Assembly: GCA_039024915.1 (NCBI GenBank)
Contig: JBCCPK010000009.1
Location: 44,891 to 108,890, forward strand
Origin: Pseudomonadota bacterium
GTDB lineage: Bacteria > Pseudomonadota > Alphaproteobacteria > Rhizobiales > MH13
Direction of reading: 5' to 3'
Length of the DNA stretch: 64,000 nt
The notes under the pieces are model-generated. The model saw only the letters and a program-made list of their open reading frames with translations. It ran no database searches and was not told where the DNA came from. The number at the start of each line of letters is the position of its first letter. Position 1 is the first letter of the stretch. Both the position numbers and the translations under genes were made by a program. Below are positions 46,541 to 55,639 of this stretch, one piece after another.

Positions 46541-48249
46541 TGCCCGCAGAGGCGGCGAACGATGAAGGCCTCGCAGCCCTGCTTCAGCGCGTCCAGACCT
46601 ACCGCGAGGACGGCGGCGATCTTGAGGCCGGGCGGGCCCTGATGGAGGCGCTGAAGCAGGCGCGCCAATTCGAGGTGCTGCTCACGCTGGCCGAGGATGT
46701 CGTGCGCCTTGCGCCGCAGGACATTGGCCTGCGCAAGCTGCGGGCGCAGGCCCTTCTCGATACCGGCCAGACCTCCCTTGCCCGCGATGCGCTGCTCGCC
46801 CTGATAGCCGCTGGCGCTCCGGACGACGGAGACGTCATCGATGCCCATGGGCTCCTGGGCCGCGCCAACAAGGATCTGATGCTGGCGACCGTGGCGACGG
46901 ACAAGAAACTCGCGGCACACTATGCAGGCGCCTCGCTTGAGGCCTATCTGGGCACCTTTCGGCGGTCGAACAACACAAGCTGGTACCACGGCATCAACGC
47001 TGCGGCTGTTCTGCACGCGGCGAATGCGCTTGTCCTTGCCAGCGATGCGGACACCGATCCCGTGGCGCTTGGACAGGAGGTGCTCGACGCGCTGCACCAA
47101 GACCGCGCCGACCCTCCTAGCCCCTGGTGGCTCGCGACGCGTGCCGAAGCGATGATCGCAATGGACCGGCTCAATGACGCTTTGGCTGATATTGCGGACT
47201 ATATCGAGCATCCTGGCACCACGGTCTTCATGCTTGGCGGCACATGGCGCCAATTCACCGAGCTTTGGGACGTGCACCACCAGGGCGCAGCGGGAAAGAT
47301 GCTGGTGGGCATGTTGGAGGCCACCTATCTCGAGCGCAGCAAAGCGACGAGTTCCGGCGTGGGCGCACGGATCGTCGTCTCGCCGGAGCATCTGCGCGAC
47401 ATGCGCGAGCCCGATCCCGACGATGCACCCGTCAACCTCGAAGCAATCCTCGGACAGGAAGGTGTCCTATCGTTGCAATGGTATCGGCAGGGGCTGGAGC
47501 GGGCGGCCTCGGTCGGCCTAGTGACCTGGCGCGGCAGCCGTCGTCAGGGCACATGCTTCATCGTGGACGCCGAAACCTTCGGGTTGTCCGCCAAACCGGG
47601 GACGGTCTGCGCCCTGACCAACTATCATGTGGTCAATCGTGAGGCCGACGGCGATCTCGCCATCGCACCGGCGGACGCGCGAATCCGCTTCGAGGCCGCT
47701 GATGACGCCCTGTCGGAAATCGACCTCGCCGTGCAAGGGGTTATCGCCCAGTCGCCGGTCCATGAAGGCCTCGACTACGCGCTAATCGAGATCGATGCAC
47801 CTGCAGGCGCTTTTTTGGAGGGCGAAGCAGACCGGGGAAGACCAAAAGGACCCGCGCCACTTGCGGTTGCTGCCAGCATCCCGGAGCCGGGCGAAACCGC
47901 GCGCGCCTATGTCATCGGCTATCCGCAGAGCGGCACCAGCCTTGCCTTTTCGTTGCACGACAGCCGGCTGCTCGATCATGAGGGGCCAAACGACGGCAAG
48001 CCGAAGGATCCCGATCGCATCCGCGTCCACTATTTCTCGCCGACCGAGCCAGGCAGCTCAGGCAGCCCTGTCTTTGATGATCAATGGCGTTGCATCGCGC
48101 TCCACCATGCCGGTTACCGGGTCGACCCGGGGTGGGGCCTGTTCGGCATCCGCAAGCTCAATGGCCTGCCCGGCACATACGCGGCGAACGAGGGCTATTG
48201 GATTCAGTCCGTTGTTGCGGACGTCAAGCGTCAGCTCGCCGCGCGGTAA
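46540..48249 (+). CDS. TRAFs-binding/TPR domain fused to trypsin-like serine protease
   Basis: 569 residues. The N-terminal half resembles the TRAFs-binding (DUF4071) TPR-like region: LRKLRAQALLDTGQTSLARD, then GLLGRANKDL, and SWYHGINAAAVLHAANAL, which is the characteristic Y-x-GINAA block. The C-terminal half is a chymotrypsin-like protease: His363 (ALTNYHVVN), Asp412 (GLDYALIEID) and Ser507 (EPGSSGSPVFDDQ). There is no signal peptide or transmembrane helix. TRAFs-binding domains with TIR and protease genes are part of known bacterial conflict systems. It is the last gene of the cluster, and 19 bases of its 3' end overlap the remnant gene on the other strand. Confidence 0.9.
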   Translation: MPAEAANDEGLAALLQRVQTYREDGGDLEAGRALMEALKQARQFEVLLTLAEDVVRLAPQDIGLRKLRAQALLDTGQTSLARDALLALIAAGAPDDGDVIDAHGLLGRANKDLMLATVATDKKLAAHYAGASLEAYLGTFRRSNNTSWYHGINAAAVLHAANALVLASDADTDPVALGQEVLDALHQDRADPPSPWWLATRAEAMIAMDRLNDALADIADYIEHPGTTVFMLGGTWRQFTELWDVHHQGAAGKMLVGMLEATYLERSKATSSGVGARIVVSPEHLRDMREPDPDDAPVNLEAILGQEGVLSLQWYRQGLERAASVGLVTWRGSRRQGTCFIVDAETFGLSAKPGTVCALTNYHVVNREADGDLAIAPADARIRFEAADDALSEIDLAVQGVIAQSPVHEGLDYALIEIDAPAGAFLEGEADRGRPKGPAPLAVAASIPEPGETARAYVIGYPQSGTSLAFSLHDSRLLDHEGPNDGKPKDPDRIRVHYFSPTEPGSSGSPVFDDQWRCIALHHAGYRVDPGWGLFGIRKLNGLPGTYAANEGYWIQSVVADVKRQLAAR

Positions 48250-48563
48250 CCCCAGAGCTGCTTGGAGGCGATTTCCGCCCCTTCTGCGAGGGATTTGAGC
48301 TTTGCCCAGACGACGCAATTCTCAACTTCCGTCTTGTAGATCGCGTGGCCGGGCTTGCTCATCTCACCGTCAGCGACAATGTCGATCCCCGCCTCGACCT
48401 GCTGCTGCACCATCCGGTCCACGGCATCGGCGATCTTGGCGTCGTAAGCCGCCTGATCGACAGGCTCCCCATCAAGCCGGGCCTTCAGAACATCAAGCAG
48501 ATCGTGCGGACGCGGCAGGCTACCGACATGGGTGGTTAGAATGTGGTCGGTGCTGCGAAGCAT
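48231..48563 (-). pseudogene. Truncated MetE-like (cobalamin-independent methionine synthase family) gene
   Basis: 110 codons that begin like the MetE C-terminal-like family of about 370 residues: STDHILTTHVGSLPRP, then QQVEAGIDIVADGEMSKPGHA. Similarity stops near residue 85 (about position 48308), after which the frame runs into unrelated sequence and a stop inside the 3' end of the trypsin gene. More than two thirds of the family, including the zinc-binding end, are missing. A ribosome site AGGGAGG precedes the ATG, so the gene was once functional. It marks the right edge of the conflict cluster. Confidence 0.8.
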
Positions 48564-48624
48564 GGCGGCCCTCCCTTTCGGCAATTGGATTCAGGACAGG
48601 GGTCCGACCCTTTAGCAGCTTCGG

Positions 48625-49245
48625 TCAGCCGAGAATACGCTTGGACAGTTCCGAGAGCATGTCCGCTTCGCTCTTCCCGTGTGCGCCTTTGTCGACCTTG
48701 CCATCAATCTGCAGAAATGAATGCCCGTGCACGAAGGTCCAAAGCATGTAGGAGCGGAACCGGATATCGTCCTCTGAACTACCGGGCGGCATCGCCGCCG
48801 CGACTTCACGGATCACGACGCCATAGGTTTCTTCTCCCGCTTTCCTGATTTCCTCATGATCGGTGTGCCCCTCAGTCAGCCCGAACATAAGCCGGAATAC
48901 GCCAGGTTGGGCGCGCGCGAAATCCACATAGGACTGTCCAATGGCGTTTATCTTCGCAAATTCCTGGGTCGGAGCACGCTCCGCTGCCGTGTGCATGTCG
49001 TGGCCGAGCCGGCGAATGCCGTCGATAGCCACTTCGCGAACGATCGCATTCTTGTCGTGAAAGTGCTTGTAGGGCGCCGCGCTCGAAACACCCGCTCGCC
49101 GCGCGGCTTCGGAAATAGAGAAGCCGTCCGCGCCCTTCTCTTCCACCAATTGCCGAACCGTTTCGATCAGGTGGGCGCGCAAATCACCGTGATGATACGC
49201 GGCTTTATTGCCCGTGTTTTCCGGTTTTGCGGGTGATCTGGACAT
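48625..49245 (-). CDS. TetR-family repressor of the RND pump
   Basis: 206 residues. The helix-turn-helix reads FSISEAARRAGVSSAAPYKHFHDKNAI, followed by a TetR_C-type ligand domain. The N-terminus is short and basic, with a small Gly-Asp-Leu-Arg block (YHHGDLRAHLIETV) common in the TetR/WHG group. It is divergent from the adaptor gene, with palindromic operators between them, so it most likely represses the pump and itself. Confidence 0.92.
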   Translation of the reverse strand: MSRSPAKPENTGNKAAYHHGDLRAHLIETVRQLVEEKGADGFSISEAARRAGVSSAAPYKHFHDKNAIVREVAIDGIRRLGHDMHTAAERAPTQEFAKINAIGQSYVDFARAQPGVFRLMFGLTEGHTDHEEIRKAGEETYGVVIREVAAAMPPGSSEDDIRFRSYMLWTFVHGHSFLQIDGKVDKGAHGKSEADMLSELSKRILG

Positions 49246-49262
49246 TTTTTCCTGCGTAGGCT

Positions 49263-49319
49263 TGTCAATGTAAGTGGCTTTAACATATACCTGAGCGACA
49301 AGTAAGTGCCACTTACATT
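49263..49319 (+). promoter_or_regulatory. TetR operator pair and promoter before the RND adaptor gene
   Basis: A 12-base inverted repeat AATGTAAGTGGC (49267-49278) / GCCACTTACATT (49308-49319) is separated by 29 bases. The right half is itself a perfect palindrome, GTAAGTG-C-CACTTAC (49302-49316). The left half is followed by an imperfect partner (CTTTAAC). A plausible sigma-70 promoter, TTGTCA (49263) with a 17-base spacer and TATACC (49286), overlaps the left site. Binding there would shut off the pump. Confidence 0.75.
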
Positions 49320-49347
49320 ATCGTCAACTTGTCCAGAGGGATACAGC

Positions 49348-50598
49348 ATGACCGAGGCCACGTCCAAGCAAGACTACGAACCCGACGCCACCGGGCAGCC
49401 AGCCGTGTCAGCGCATTCCTCACCGAAACAGCACTGGTTCGCGCGCCTCACCCGACGAGCCGTGACCGTCACGGTCACTGCTACGGTCTTTGTCGTGGCT
49501 GGGGGCCTTATTGTCGGCGGTTCGGGCATTCTTGCCGACCGTGCGGACGCCGTGGTGGGGCCTGATCCCGCACCTGTGCCCACGGTGCGCGCCATGACGA
49601 TCCGTCCGCAAGACAGCTACACGGTGACCCGGACCTTCCAGGGCCAAGTTGAGCCAGCGCAGACGGTTCAGCTTGGTTTTCAGCAGCCCGGCGAGATCGA
49701 TCGTATCGCCGTTGATGAGGGGGATCGGGTTCAAGCAGGCGATCTGCTGGCCAGCCTCGACACCCGCATATTGGATGCCGAACGCGCCCGCCTTGAGGCG
49801 TCCCGCCGGGCGCTGGAAGCGCAGGTTGAACTGGCCGCGTTGACCACAGATCGCCAGTCGGAACTGCGTGAACGTGGTTTTGCCTCCCAGTCGCAGCTGG
49901 ACACTGCCCGCCTCGGGCTGGCCGACCTTGAAGCGCGGATCGCGGAAGTCGACGCGGCGCTTGTCCGCATTGATGTTCAGCTCTCGCAGACCGAGCTGGT
50001 TGCGCCCTTTGATGGTGTCATCGCCACGCGGACAGCCGATTCTGGCACCGTGGTCGGCGTCGGGCAGGCTGTTCTTGAGCTGCTCGAAGCCTCGGAGCCC
50101 GTTTTTCGCGTTGGCATCGACCCGACCCTCGCTAACGACGATGCGTTTGCGAGCGCGTCCATCCAGATCGGCGGCCGGACCTTCGACGCGACCTTTGACA
50201 GTTTCCGCCCCGATCTCGACCCGCAGACGCGCACCCGCACAGCGCTGTTCAGCTTGAAAACCGATGAGCCGGTCTACCGCCAGGCAGGCACGTTGACGCT
50301 CTCCGTGACGGTCGACCAGCGCGGTTATCTGGTGCCCCTCGCCGCCGTTCAGGACGGCGTTCGCGGGCTTTGGACGTTGCTTTCGCTGAACCCGACGGAC
50401 GGTGAGGCAGACCGGTTCACCGTTGGGCTCGAAGCGGTCGAGCTTCTGCACCTTGAAGGCGAAACGGCGTTCGTGGCGGGCACGCTAAACGGCGAAACTA
50501 AAATCGTCGCTGACGGCACCCATCGTGTTGTACCCGGTGAGACGGTGCTGATCTCGGGTGCTGTCCGCTCGACTCCCGTCAATGGGGAGGCACGGTGA
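49348..50598 (+). CDS. RND efflux periplasmic adaptor subunit
   Basis: 416 residues, membrane fusion protein of the HlyD/AcrA type. An N-terminal inner-membrane helix (AVTVTVTATVFVVAGGLIVGG) leads to the lipoyl domain (GFQQPGEIDRIAVDEGDRV), a coiled-coil hairpin (ARLEASRRALEAQVELAAL; FASQSQLDTARLGLADLEARI), the beta-barrel (AGTLTLSVTVDQRGYLVPLAAV) and the membrane-proximal end. It connects the RND pump to an outer-membrane channel that is not encoded nearby. The ATG at 49348 with AGAGGG upstream is used, not the GTG/TTG frame 42 bases earlier. The stop overlaps the pump start by one base. Confidence 0.94.
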   Translation: MTEATSKQDYEPDATGQPAVSAHSSPKQHWFARLTRRAVTVTVTATVFVVAGGLIVGGSGILADRADAVVGPDPAPVPTVRAMTIRPQDSYTVTRTFQGQVEPAQTVQLGFQQPGEIDRIAVDEGDRVQAGDLLASLDTRILDAERARLEASRRALEAQVELAALTTDRQSELRERGFASQSQLDTARLGLADLEARIAEVDAALVRIDVQLSQTELVAPFDGVIATRTADSGTVVGVGQAVLELLEASEPVFRVGIDPTLANDDAFASASIQIGGRTFDATFDSFRPDLDPQTRTRTALFSLKTDEPVYRQAGTLTLSVTVDQRGYLVPLAAVQDGVRGLWTLLSLNPTDGEADRFTVGLEAVELLHLEGETAFVAGTLNGETKIVADGTHRVVPGETVLISGAVRSTPVNGEAR

Positions 50599-53500
50599 TG
50601 GAAAGCCTCACCTTTCGCCAGCCGCGCCTGATCGCGCTGTTCCTCCTTGTGATCATTGCCGCTGGTGCATCTTCGCTTCTGGCGATCGGCAGGCAGGAAG
50701 ACCCAACCATCACCAATCTGTTTGGAACCGTCACCACGGTTATGCCGGGTGCCGATCCGGCGCGGGTGGAGGCGCTCGTTACGTCCGAGATCGAAGACAC
50801 GCTGCGCGAGATCGCCGAAGTCGATGTCATCAGCTCCACGTCCTCGACAGGCATCTCCATTGTCTCCGTCGAGCTTGGCGTCACGGTTCCCGATGATCGG
50901 ATCGAACAGGTCTGGGCTGAGATACGCGACGATCTGGCCGAGCTTGCACCCACCTTGCCGGCGGATGCGCTGGAACCGGAGTTCGACACCGGAGGTGGCA
51001 GCGCCTACGCCGCGATCGTCGCCGTCAGCGCCAACCATGCGGGCGTTTCGCCTACGATTCTCGCGCGCTACGCCCGCGACCTTGCGCAAGAGCTGCGCAA
51101 CATTCCCGGCACCGAAGAGGTCGATCTTTTCGGCGTGCCGGAAGACGAGGTTCTGGTTTCTCTTGACCCCCTCGCAACGTCGGCGCTTGGCCTGACGGCT
51201 GCTGATGTGTCCCGCGCCATCGCGCAGGCTGACGCCAAGGGGCAGGCCGGACGGGTGCGCGGCACAGGCAGTGACTTCCTCATCAACGTCGAAGGAGAGG
51301 TTCGCGCGCTGGATCGTTTGCGCCAGATCGTTGTCCGACAGGGCGCCGACGGGGCGGTGACCTATCTTGATCAGATCGCGACGATCACGCGCGGTCCGCG
51401 TCTGCCCGTCACCGAAAGCGCCATCTACAATGGACGGGACGCCATCCTTCTTGGCGCCATGCTGGAATCGGGCCTGCAGGTCGACGTCTGGGCGGGCTTT
51501 GTCCGTGATGTCGTCGCCGACTACCAGCAAGTGGTTCCCGGCGGGCTGTCGCTTGATCTGACCTTTGACCAAAGCGGCTACACCGCTGATCGGCTCGTTG
51601 AGGTTGGCCGGAACATGGCAATCGGCGTGGGCCTTGTGGTTGGCGTGCTTCTGCTGACGCTTGGCCTGCGCTCAGCGATGATCGTTGCGTTGATCCTGCC
51701 GGTCGTCACGCTCGCCAGCCTTTTCACGATGAACTTCATCGGTCTCGCCATCCACCAGATGTCGGTGACCGGGCTGATCGTCGCGCTCGGCCTGCTGGTC
51801 GATGCGGGGATCGTGATGACAGATGAGGTTGGCCAAAGGCTGGCCGCGGGACTGAAGCGGGTAGACGCAGTCAAGCGGTCGGTCAGGCGGCTGTTTGCGC
51901 CGCTGTTGGCCTCGACCGTCACAACGGCCCTGTCCTTCACGCCCCTCATCCTGCTGCCTGGTCCGGCAGGTGACTTCGTCGGTTCCATCGCCATCGCGGT
52001 GGTGATCATGCTCGTGTGGTCGTTCATCGTTGCCATCACGATCACTCCTGCGGTGGCAGGTCATCTGCTGCCCGCCAATGGCAAACGTGGTGGCATCCCT
52101 GGCGGTTTCGTTGCGGCCGCATTCAAGGCGTCGCTGCGTTGGGCGGTTGCCAACCCGCTGCGTTCCATCGCGCTGTCGCTGGTTCTGCCGATCATGGGCT
52201 TCCTTAGCCTGCCCACTCTGACCGCGCAGTTTTTCCCCGGTGTGGACCGTGACCAGTTTTACATTGAAGTCGAACTGCCGCCGGGCAGCGCGATCACCGC
52301 GACACAGGCGGCAGTGCGCGAGCTCGATGAGGTCCTGCGCGGTGACGAGCGCATCCGTCAGGTCATGTGGAGCATCGGTCGCTCTGCGCCCGCGTTTTAC
52401 TACAATATCGTTGGCGCGCGGGAGAACGCCCCCAGCCACGCCCAAGCACTGATCACGACTGCCTCCGCAGCGGCGACCGAAGAGCTTCTGCCTGAGCTTC
52501 AGCGCGAATTTTCGTTGGTAACGCCGCAGGCAGAAGTTCTCGTTCGTGGCCTTGTGCAAGGCCCCCCCGTGACGGCGCCGGTCGAAATCCGGCTTGTCGG
52601 CGATGATCTTGAAACGCTGCGAACTTTGGGTAACCAGGCGCGGCAGATCATGGCCGGGGTCGACAGTGTTGTGGTTGCACGCAGCACGATCGGGCCGGGT
52701 GCGCCAAAAGCCATCATCGATGTGGATGAAGCGCAGGCTCGCCTCCTGGGCCTCGACCTTGGCGGCGTGGCCAGCCAGCTGCAGGCGAGCCTTGAAGGGG
52801 TGACCGGTGGTTCGATGCTCGAAGGGGCGGAAGAGTTGCCCATCCGGGTCCGCTTCGGGGACGCGAACCGCAACGATTTGCAGGCGGTTCGCGATCTGCC
52901 GATCCTGCTGCCCAACGCGGCGCAACTGTCTGCGGCAGGCCGCTGGCCAGCCATGCCCTTGTCGGCGATTTCAGACGTGCGCCTCGAACCGGCCGCCAGC
53001 GCGATCACCCGCCGCAACGGCGAGCGTGCCAACACGGTTCAGGGGTTCATCCTCCGCGGTGTCCTGCCCGAGGAAGCGCTGGTCGACGTTCAGGCCGCTC
53101 TTGACGAGGCCGGATTCGCGTTACCGGCGGGCTACCGGCTGGAATTGGGCGGGGACAGCGATGCACGCGCCAGCACGCTGAGCGATCTGCTCGCATCGCT
53201 CGGCCTCATCGTGACTTTGTCGATTGCGGCTATCGCTCTGACCTTCAACGCGTTCCGTCTGACAGCCATCGCGCTTGTCGTCGCTGGCCTGTCAGCGGGG
53301 CTGTCGATGCTGGCGCTGGCGGTCTTCCAGTACCCCTTCGGCATAAACGCCATCATCGGCGTCATCGGCTCCATAGGCGTGTCCATCAACGCGGCCATTA
53401 TCATTCTGACCGGGCTCCAAGCCAATGAAGATGCGATGGCCGGGGACAAGGCTGCGATGGTCGATGTGCTCATGGGATCGAGCCGGCACATCGTGTCGAC

Positions 53501-53777
53501 CACCATAACAACCTTTGGCGGTTTCCTTCCTCTGATCCTTGCAGGCGGGGGCTTCTGGCCACCGTTTGCAATGTCCGTTGCGGGCGGGGTGCTCCTGTCT
53601 ACTGTCGTCTCGTTCTACTTCACACCGCCGATGTTCGTGCTCGCCTATGCGCGGAAAGCGAAGAAGCTCCAGGCTGCGCGACGAGCCGCCCTTCCGCAGG
53701 CAACTCCGCTGAACGCTGACAATGATCGCGACGCACACATGCCGGTCACGGTGCATGCGCAGTTGGCGGCTGAATAG
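50598..53777 (+). CDS. RND efflux permease (AcrB/MdtB superfamily)
   Basis: 1059 residues. Classic RND topology with an N-terminal helix (PRLIALFLLVIIAAGASSL), two large periplasmic domains and twelve helices. Transmembrane helix 4 carries GLLVDAGIVMTDEV: the first proton-relay aspartate (Asp402) is kept, but the second position is Ala instead of the AcrB Asp. The end has the helix set typical of HAE1-like pumps (GVLLSTVVSFYFTPPMFVLAY). Substrate unknown. GGGGAGG lies seven bases before the ATG at 50598, which shares one base with the adaptor stop. Confidence 0.95.
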   Translation: MESLTFRQPRLIALFLLVIIAAGASSLLAIGRQEDPTITNLFGTVTTVMPGADPARVEALVTSEIEDTLREIAEVDVISSTSSTGISIVSVELGVTVPDDRIEQVWAEIRDDLAELAPTLPADALEPEFDTGGGSAYAAIVAVSANHAGVSPTILARYARDLAQELRNIPGTEEVDLFGVPEDEVLVSLDPLATSALGLTAADVSRAIAQADAKGQAGRVRGTGSDFLINVEGEVRALDRLRQIVVRQGADGAVTYLDQIATITRGPRLPVTESAIYNGRDAILLGAMLESGLQVDVWAGFVRDVVADYQQVVPGGLSLDLTFDQSGYTADRLVEVGRNMAIGVGLVVGVLLLTLGLRSAMIVALILPVVTLASLFTMNFIGLAIHQMSVTGLIVALGLLVDAGIVMTDEVGQRLAAGLKRVDAVKRSVRRLFAPLLASTVTTALSFTPLILLPGPAGDFVGSIAIAVVIMLVWSFIVAITITPAVAGHLLPANGKRGGIPGGFVAAAFKASLRWAVANPLRSIALSLVLPIMGFLSLPTLTAQFFPGVDRDQFYIEVELPPGSAITATQAAVRELDEVLRGDERIRQVMWSIGRSAPAFYYNIVGARENAPSHAQALITTASAAATEELLPELQREFSLVTPQAEVLVRGLVQGPPVTAPVEIRLVGDDLETLRTLGNQARQIMAGVDSVVVARSTIGPGAPKAIIDVDEAQARLLGLDLGGVASQLQASLEGVTGGSMLEGAEELPIRVRFGDANRNDLQAVRDLPILLPNAAQLSAAGRWPAMPLSAISDVRLEPAASAITRRNGERANTVQGFILRGVLPEEALVDVQAALDEAGFALPAGYRLELGGDSDARASTLSDLLASLGLIVTLSIAAIALTFNAFRLTAIALVVAGLSAGLSMLALAVFQYPFGINAIIGVIGSIGVSINAAIIILTGLQANEDAMAGDKAAMVDVLMGSSRHIVSTTITTFGGFLPLILAGGGFWPPFAMSVAGGVLLSTVVSFYFTPPMFVLAYARKAKKLQAARRAALPQATPLNADNDRDAHMPVTVHAQLAAE

Positions 53778-53789
53778 GAAGAGGCAGTC

Positions 53790-54119
53790 ATGTACGTTTC
53801 CGTGACCGGTCTCCAATTGCGCTCGATCATGCAGCGGCCGCGCTTTGCGTGGCACGCCATGCGCGCGTTTGCGCAGGCGAGCAAAGCACCTGGCAATCTG
53901 TTCACCGATGCGCGAATGCTTGGTGGCGTTCACCACACTCTCACGGTTTGGAATGACCGGCAGTCCATGCTTGCCTATTTGCGGAAGGGTGCACACCGGG
54001 AGGCCATGAAAGCCTATCCCGCTCTCGGCATGGGCAGGACTTGCGGCTATAGAGCCGAATGCATGCCCGACTGGTCCGAAGCGCTTGAGGTCTGGCGGCG
54101 GGACGCCACGGCCGCCTAG
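53790..54119 (+). CDS. DUF3291-/monooxygenase-like small protein
   Basis: 109 residues. MYVSVTGLQLRSIMQRPRF, ARMLGGVHHTLTVWND, MLAYLRKGAHREAMK: the pattern of ferredoxin-like ABM/DUF3291 (spheroidene monooxygenase-like) small proteins, in which Trp and His lie in the pocket. Twelve bases after the pump gene, same strand, so likely the last gene of the efflux unit. The role is unknown. Confidence 0.8.
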   Translation: MYVSVTGLQLRSIMQRPRFAWHAMRAFAQASKAPGNLFTDARMLGGVHHTLTVWNDRQSMLAYLRKGAHREAMKAYPALGMGRTCGYRAECMPDWSEALEVWRRDATAA

Positions 54120-54295
54120 CGAGCCTGACCGAACCATATCCATGCACGCAAATTGAGCGTGCCCCTGCGTTATGCAAAGCCAAGCGGTTGGTGCACATTG
54201 ACTTGGGGTTGGCAGGGCGCAACAGTGGCGCGTCATGCATGCTTTAGACGTTGTTTTTTCCTCACCTGGCCCCGTAAACCGTAGCGGCGGCTGCG

Positions 54296-55615
54296 ATGTT
54301 TGACCTCATCGTCCGCAACGCCCGCGTCCACCGTCCGGTGGAGGGGGGCGAGGTGACAGAGAGCCCCCAGTTGCGCGATATCGGCGTTCAAGGCGACACG
54401 ATTATCGCCATCGAGCCGGCGCTTGAAGGAGGTACAGGCCAGGAGATCGACGCGGGTGGCTATCTCGTTGCGCCCCCCTTCGTGGATCCCCATTTTCACA
54501 TGGATGCAACGCTGAGCCTTGGCATGCCCCGGCTCAACCAATCGGGCACCTTGCTGGAGGGCATAGGCCTGTGGGGCGAACTCAAGCCGCATCTGACCCA
54601 GGACGCCGTCAAGGAGCGGGCGTTGCGCTACTGCGATCTGGCTGTCGCGCAGGGCCTGCTCGCAATCCGGACCCATGTTGATGTGTGCGATGATCGCCTT
54701 CTGGCGGTTGAGGCGCTCCTCGATGTTCAGAAGACGGTCGCGCCCGTCATTGACCTGCAACTGGTCGCCTTCCCGCAGGATGGGCTTTACCGGTCTCCCG
54801 GGGCTGAGGGTAACCTGATTCGCGCGCTCGATATGGGGGTCGATGTGGTCGGCGGGATACCGCACTTTGAGCGCACCATGGCCGATGGTGCCCGCTCGCT
54901 GACACAGCTATGCGAGATCGCCGCCGAACGCGGTCTGCAGGTGGATATCCATTGTGACGAAACCGACGACCCCAACTCGCGCCACATCGAAACGTTGGCC
55001 TATGAGACCACGCGCCTTGGATTGGGCGAACGCGTCGTCGGCTCACACTGCACCTCGATGCATTCGTTCGACAATTACTATGTCACCAAGCTCATGCCGC
55101 TCATTGCGGAAAGCGGCATGCAGATCATTCCCAACCCGCTGATCAACATCACTCTGCAAGGCCGATCCGACGCCTACCCCAAACGCCGTGGCCTTACGCG
55201 TGTGCCGGAACTGCGCGCGGCGGGGGTCAACGTCGCCTTCGGGCAAGATTGCTGCATGGATCCGTGGTACCCCCTGGGCTCCGCAGACATGCTGGAGGTC
55301 GCACACATGGCCGTTCATGCGCTGCCGATGACGGCGCGCGAGGGCATGGCGTGGGCGTTCGATTCCGTCACGCTCGGCGGCGCCCGTGCGATGGGCCTGC
55401 CCGACCCCACTCTGCGCGTCGGCGGGCCGGCATCAATGGTCATCGTGCAAGCGCAGGGACCAATCGAAGCGGTGCGCCTCAAGCCCACACGCCTCGCAGT
55501 CATTCGCAACGGCAAACCCATCGCCCACACCCCGCCCCGTGTCACGACGTTATCGATCGAAGGCCGGCCACCGACCGTCGACCCCGCTAGCTATGCTCCT
55601 CAAACAACACATTGA
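54296..55615 (+). CDS. codA: Cytosine deaminase-like amidohydrolase
   Basis: 439 residues. The pattern follows E. coli CodA: PFVDPHFHMD (first metal site, His and His), DIHCDETDD (His and the Glu proton shuttle), VVGSHCTSMHS and NVAFGQDCCMDPWYPLGSADML (metal-ligand Asp with the CodA-type DPWYPLG block). CodA hydrolyses cytosine to uracil and ammonia; relatives deaminate isocytosine, creatinine or triazines, so the substrate is not certain. It lies 24 bases before the binding-protein gene, forming the start of the transport operon. Confidence 0.88.
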   Translation: MFDLIVRNARVHRPVEGGEVTESPQLRDIGVQGDTIIAIEPALEGGTGQEIDAGGYLVAPPFVDPHFHMDATLSLGMPRLNQSGTLLEGIGLWGELKPHLTQDAVKERALRYCDLAVAQGLLAIRTHVDVCDDRLLAVEALLDVQKTVAPVIDLQLVAFPQDGLYRSPGAEGNLIRALDMGVDVVGGIPHFERTMADGARSLTQLCEIAAERGLQVDIHCDETDDPNSRHIETLAYETTRLGLGERVVGSHCTSMHSFDNYYVTKLMPLIAESGMQIIPNPLINITLQGRSDAYPKRRGLTRVPELRAAGVNVAFGQDCCMDPWYPLGSADMLEVAHMAVHALPMTAREGMAWAFDSVTLGGARAMGLPDPTLRVGGPASMVIVQAQGPIEAVRLKPTRLAVIRNGKPIAHTPPRVTTLSIEGRPPTVDPASYAPQTTH

Positions 55616-55639
55616 ACACTGACAGGAAGGACTGAACCC

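Noticed and set aside
51672..52925. Leftward frame of 417 codons inside the RND gene
   Set aside because: Shadow of the permease coding strand; rich in Arg/His/Asp/Gln as usual for antisense of membrane-protein codons.
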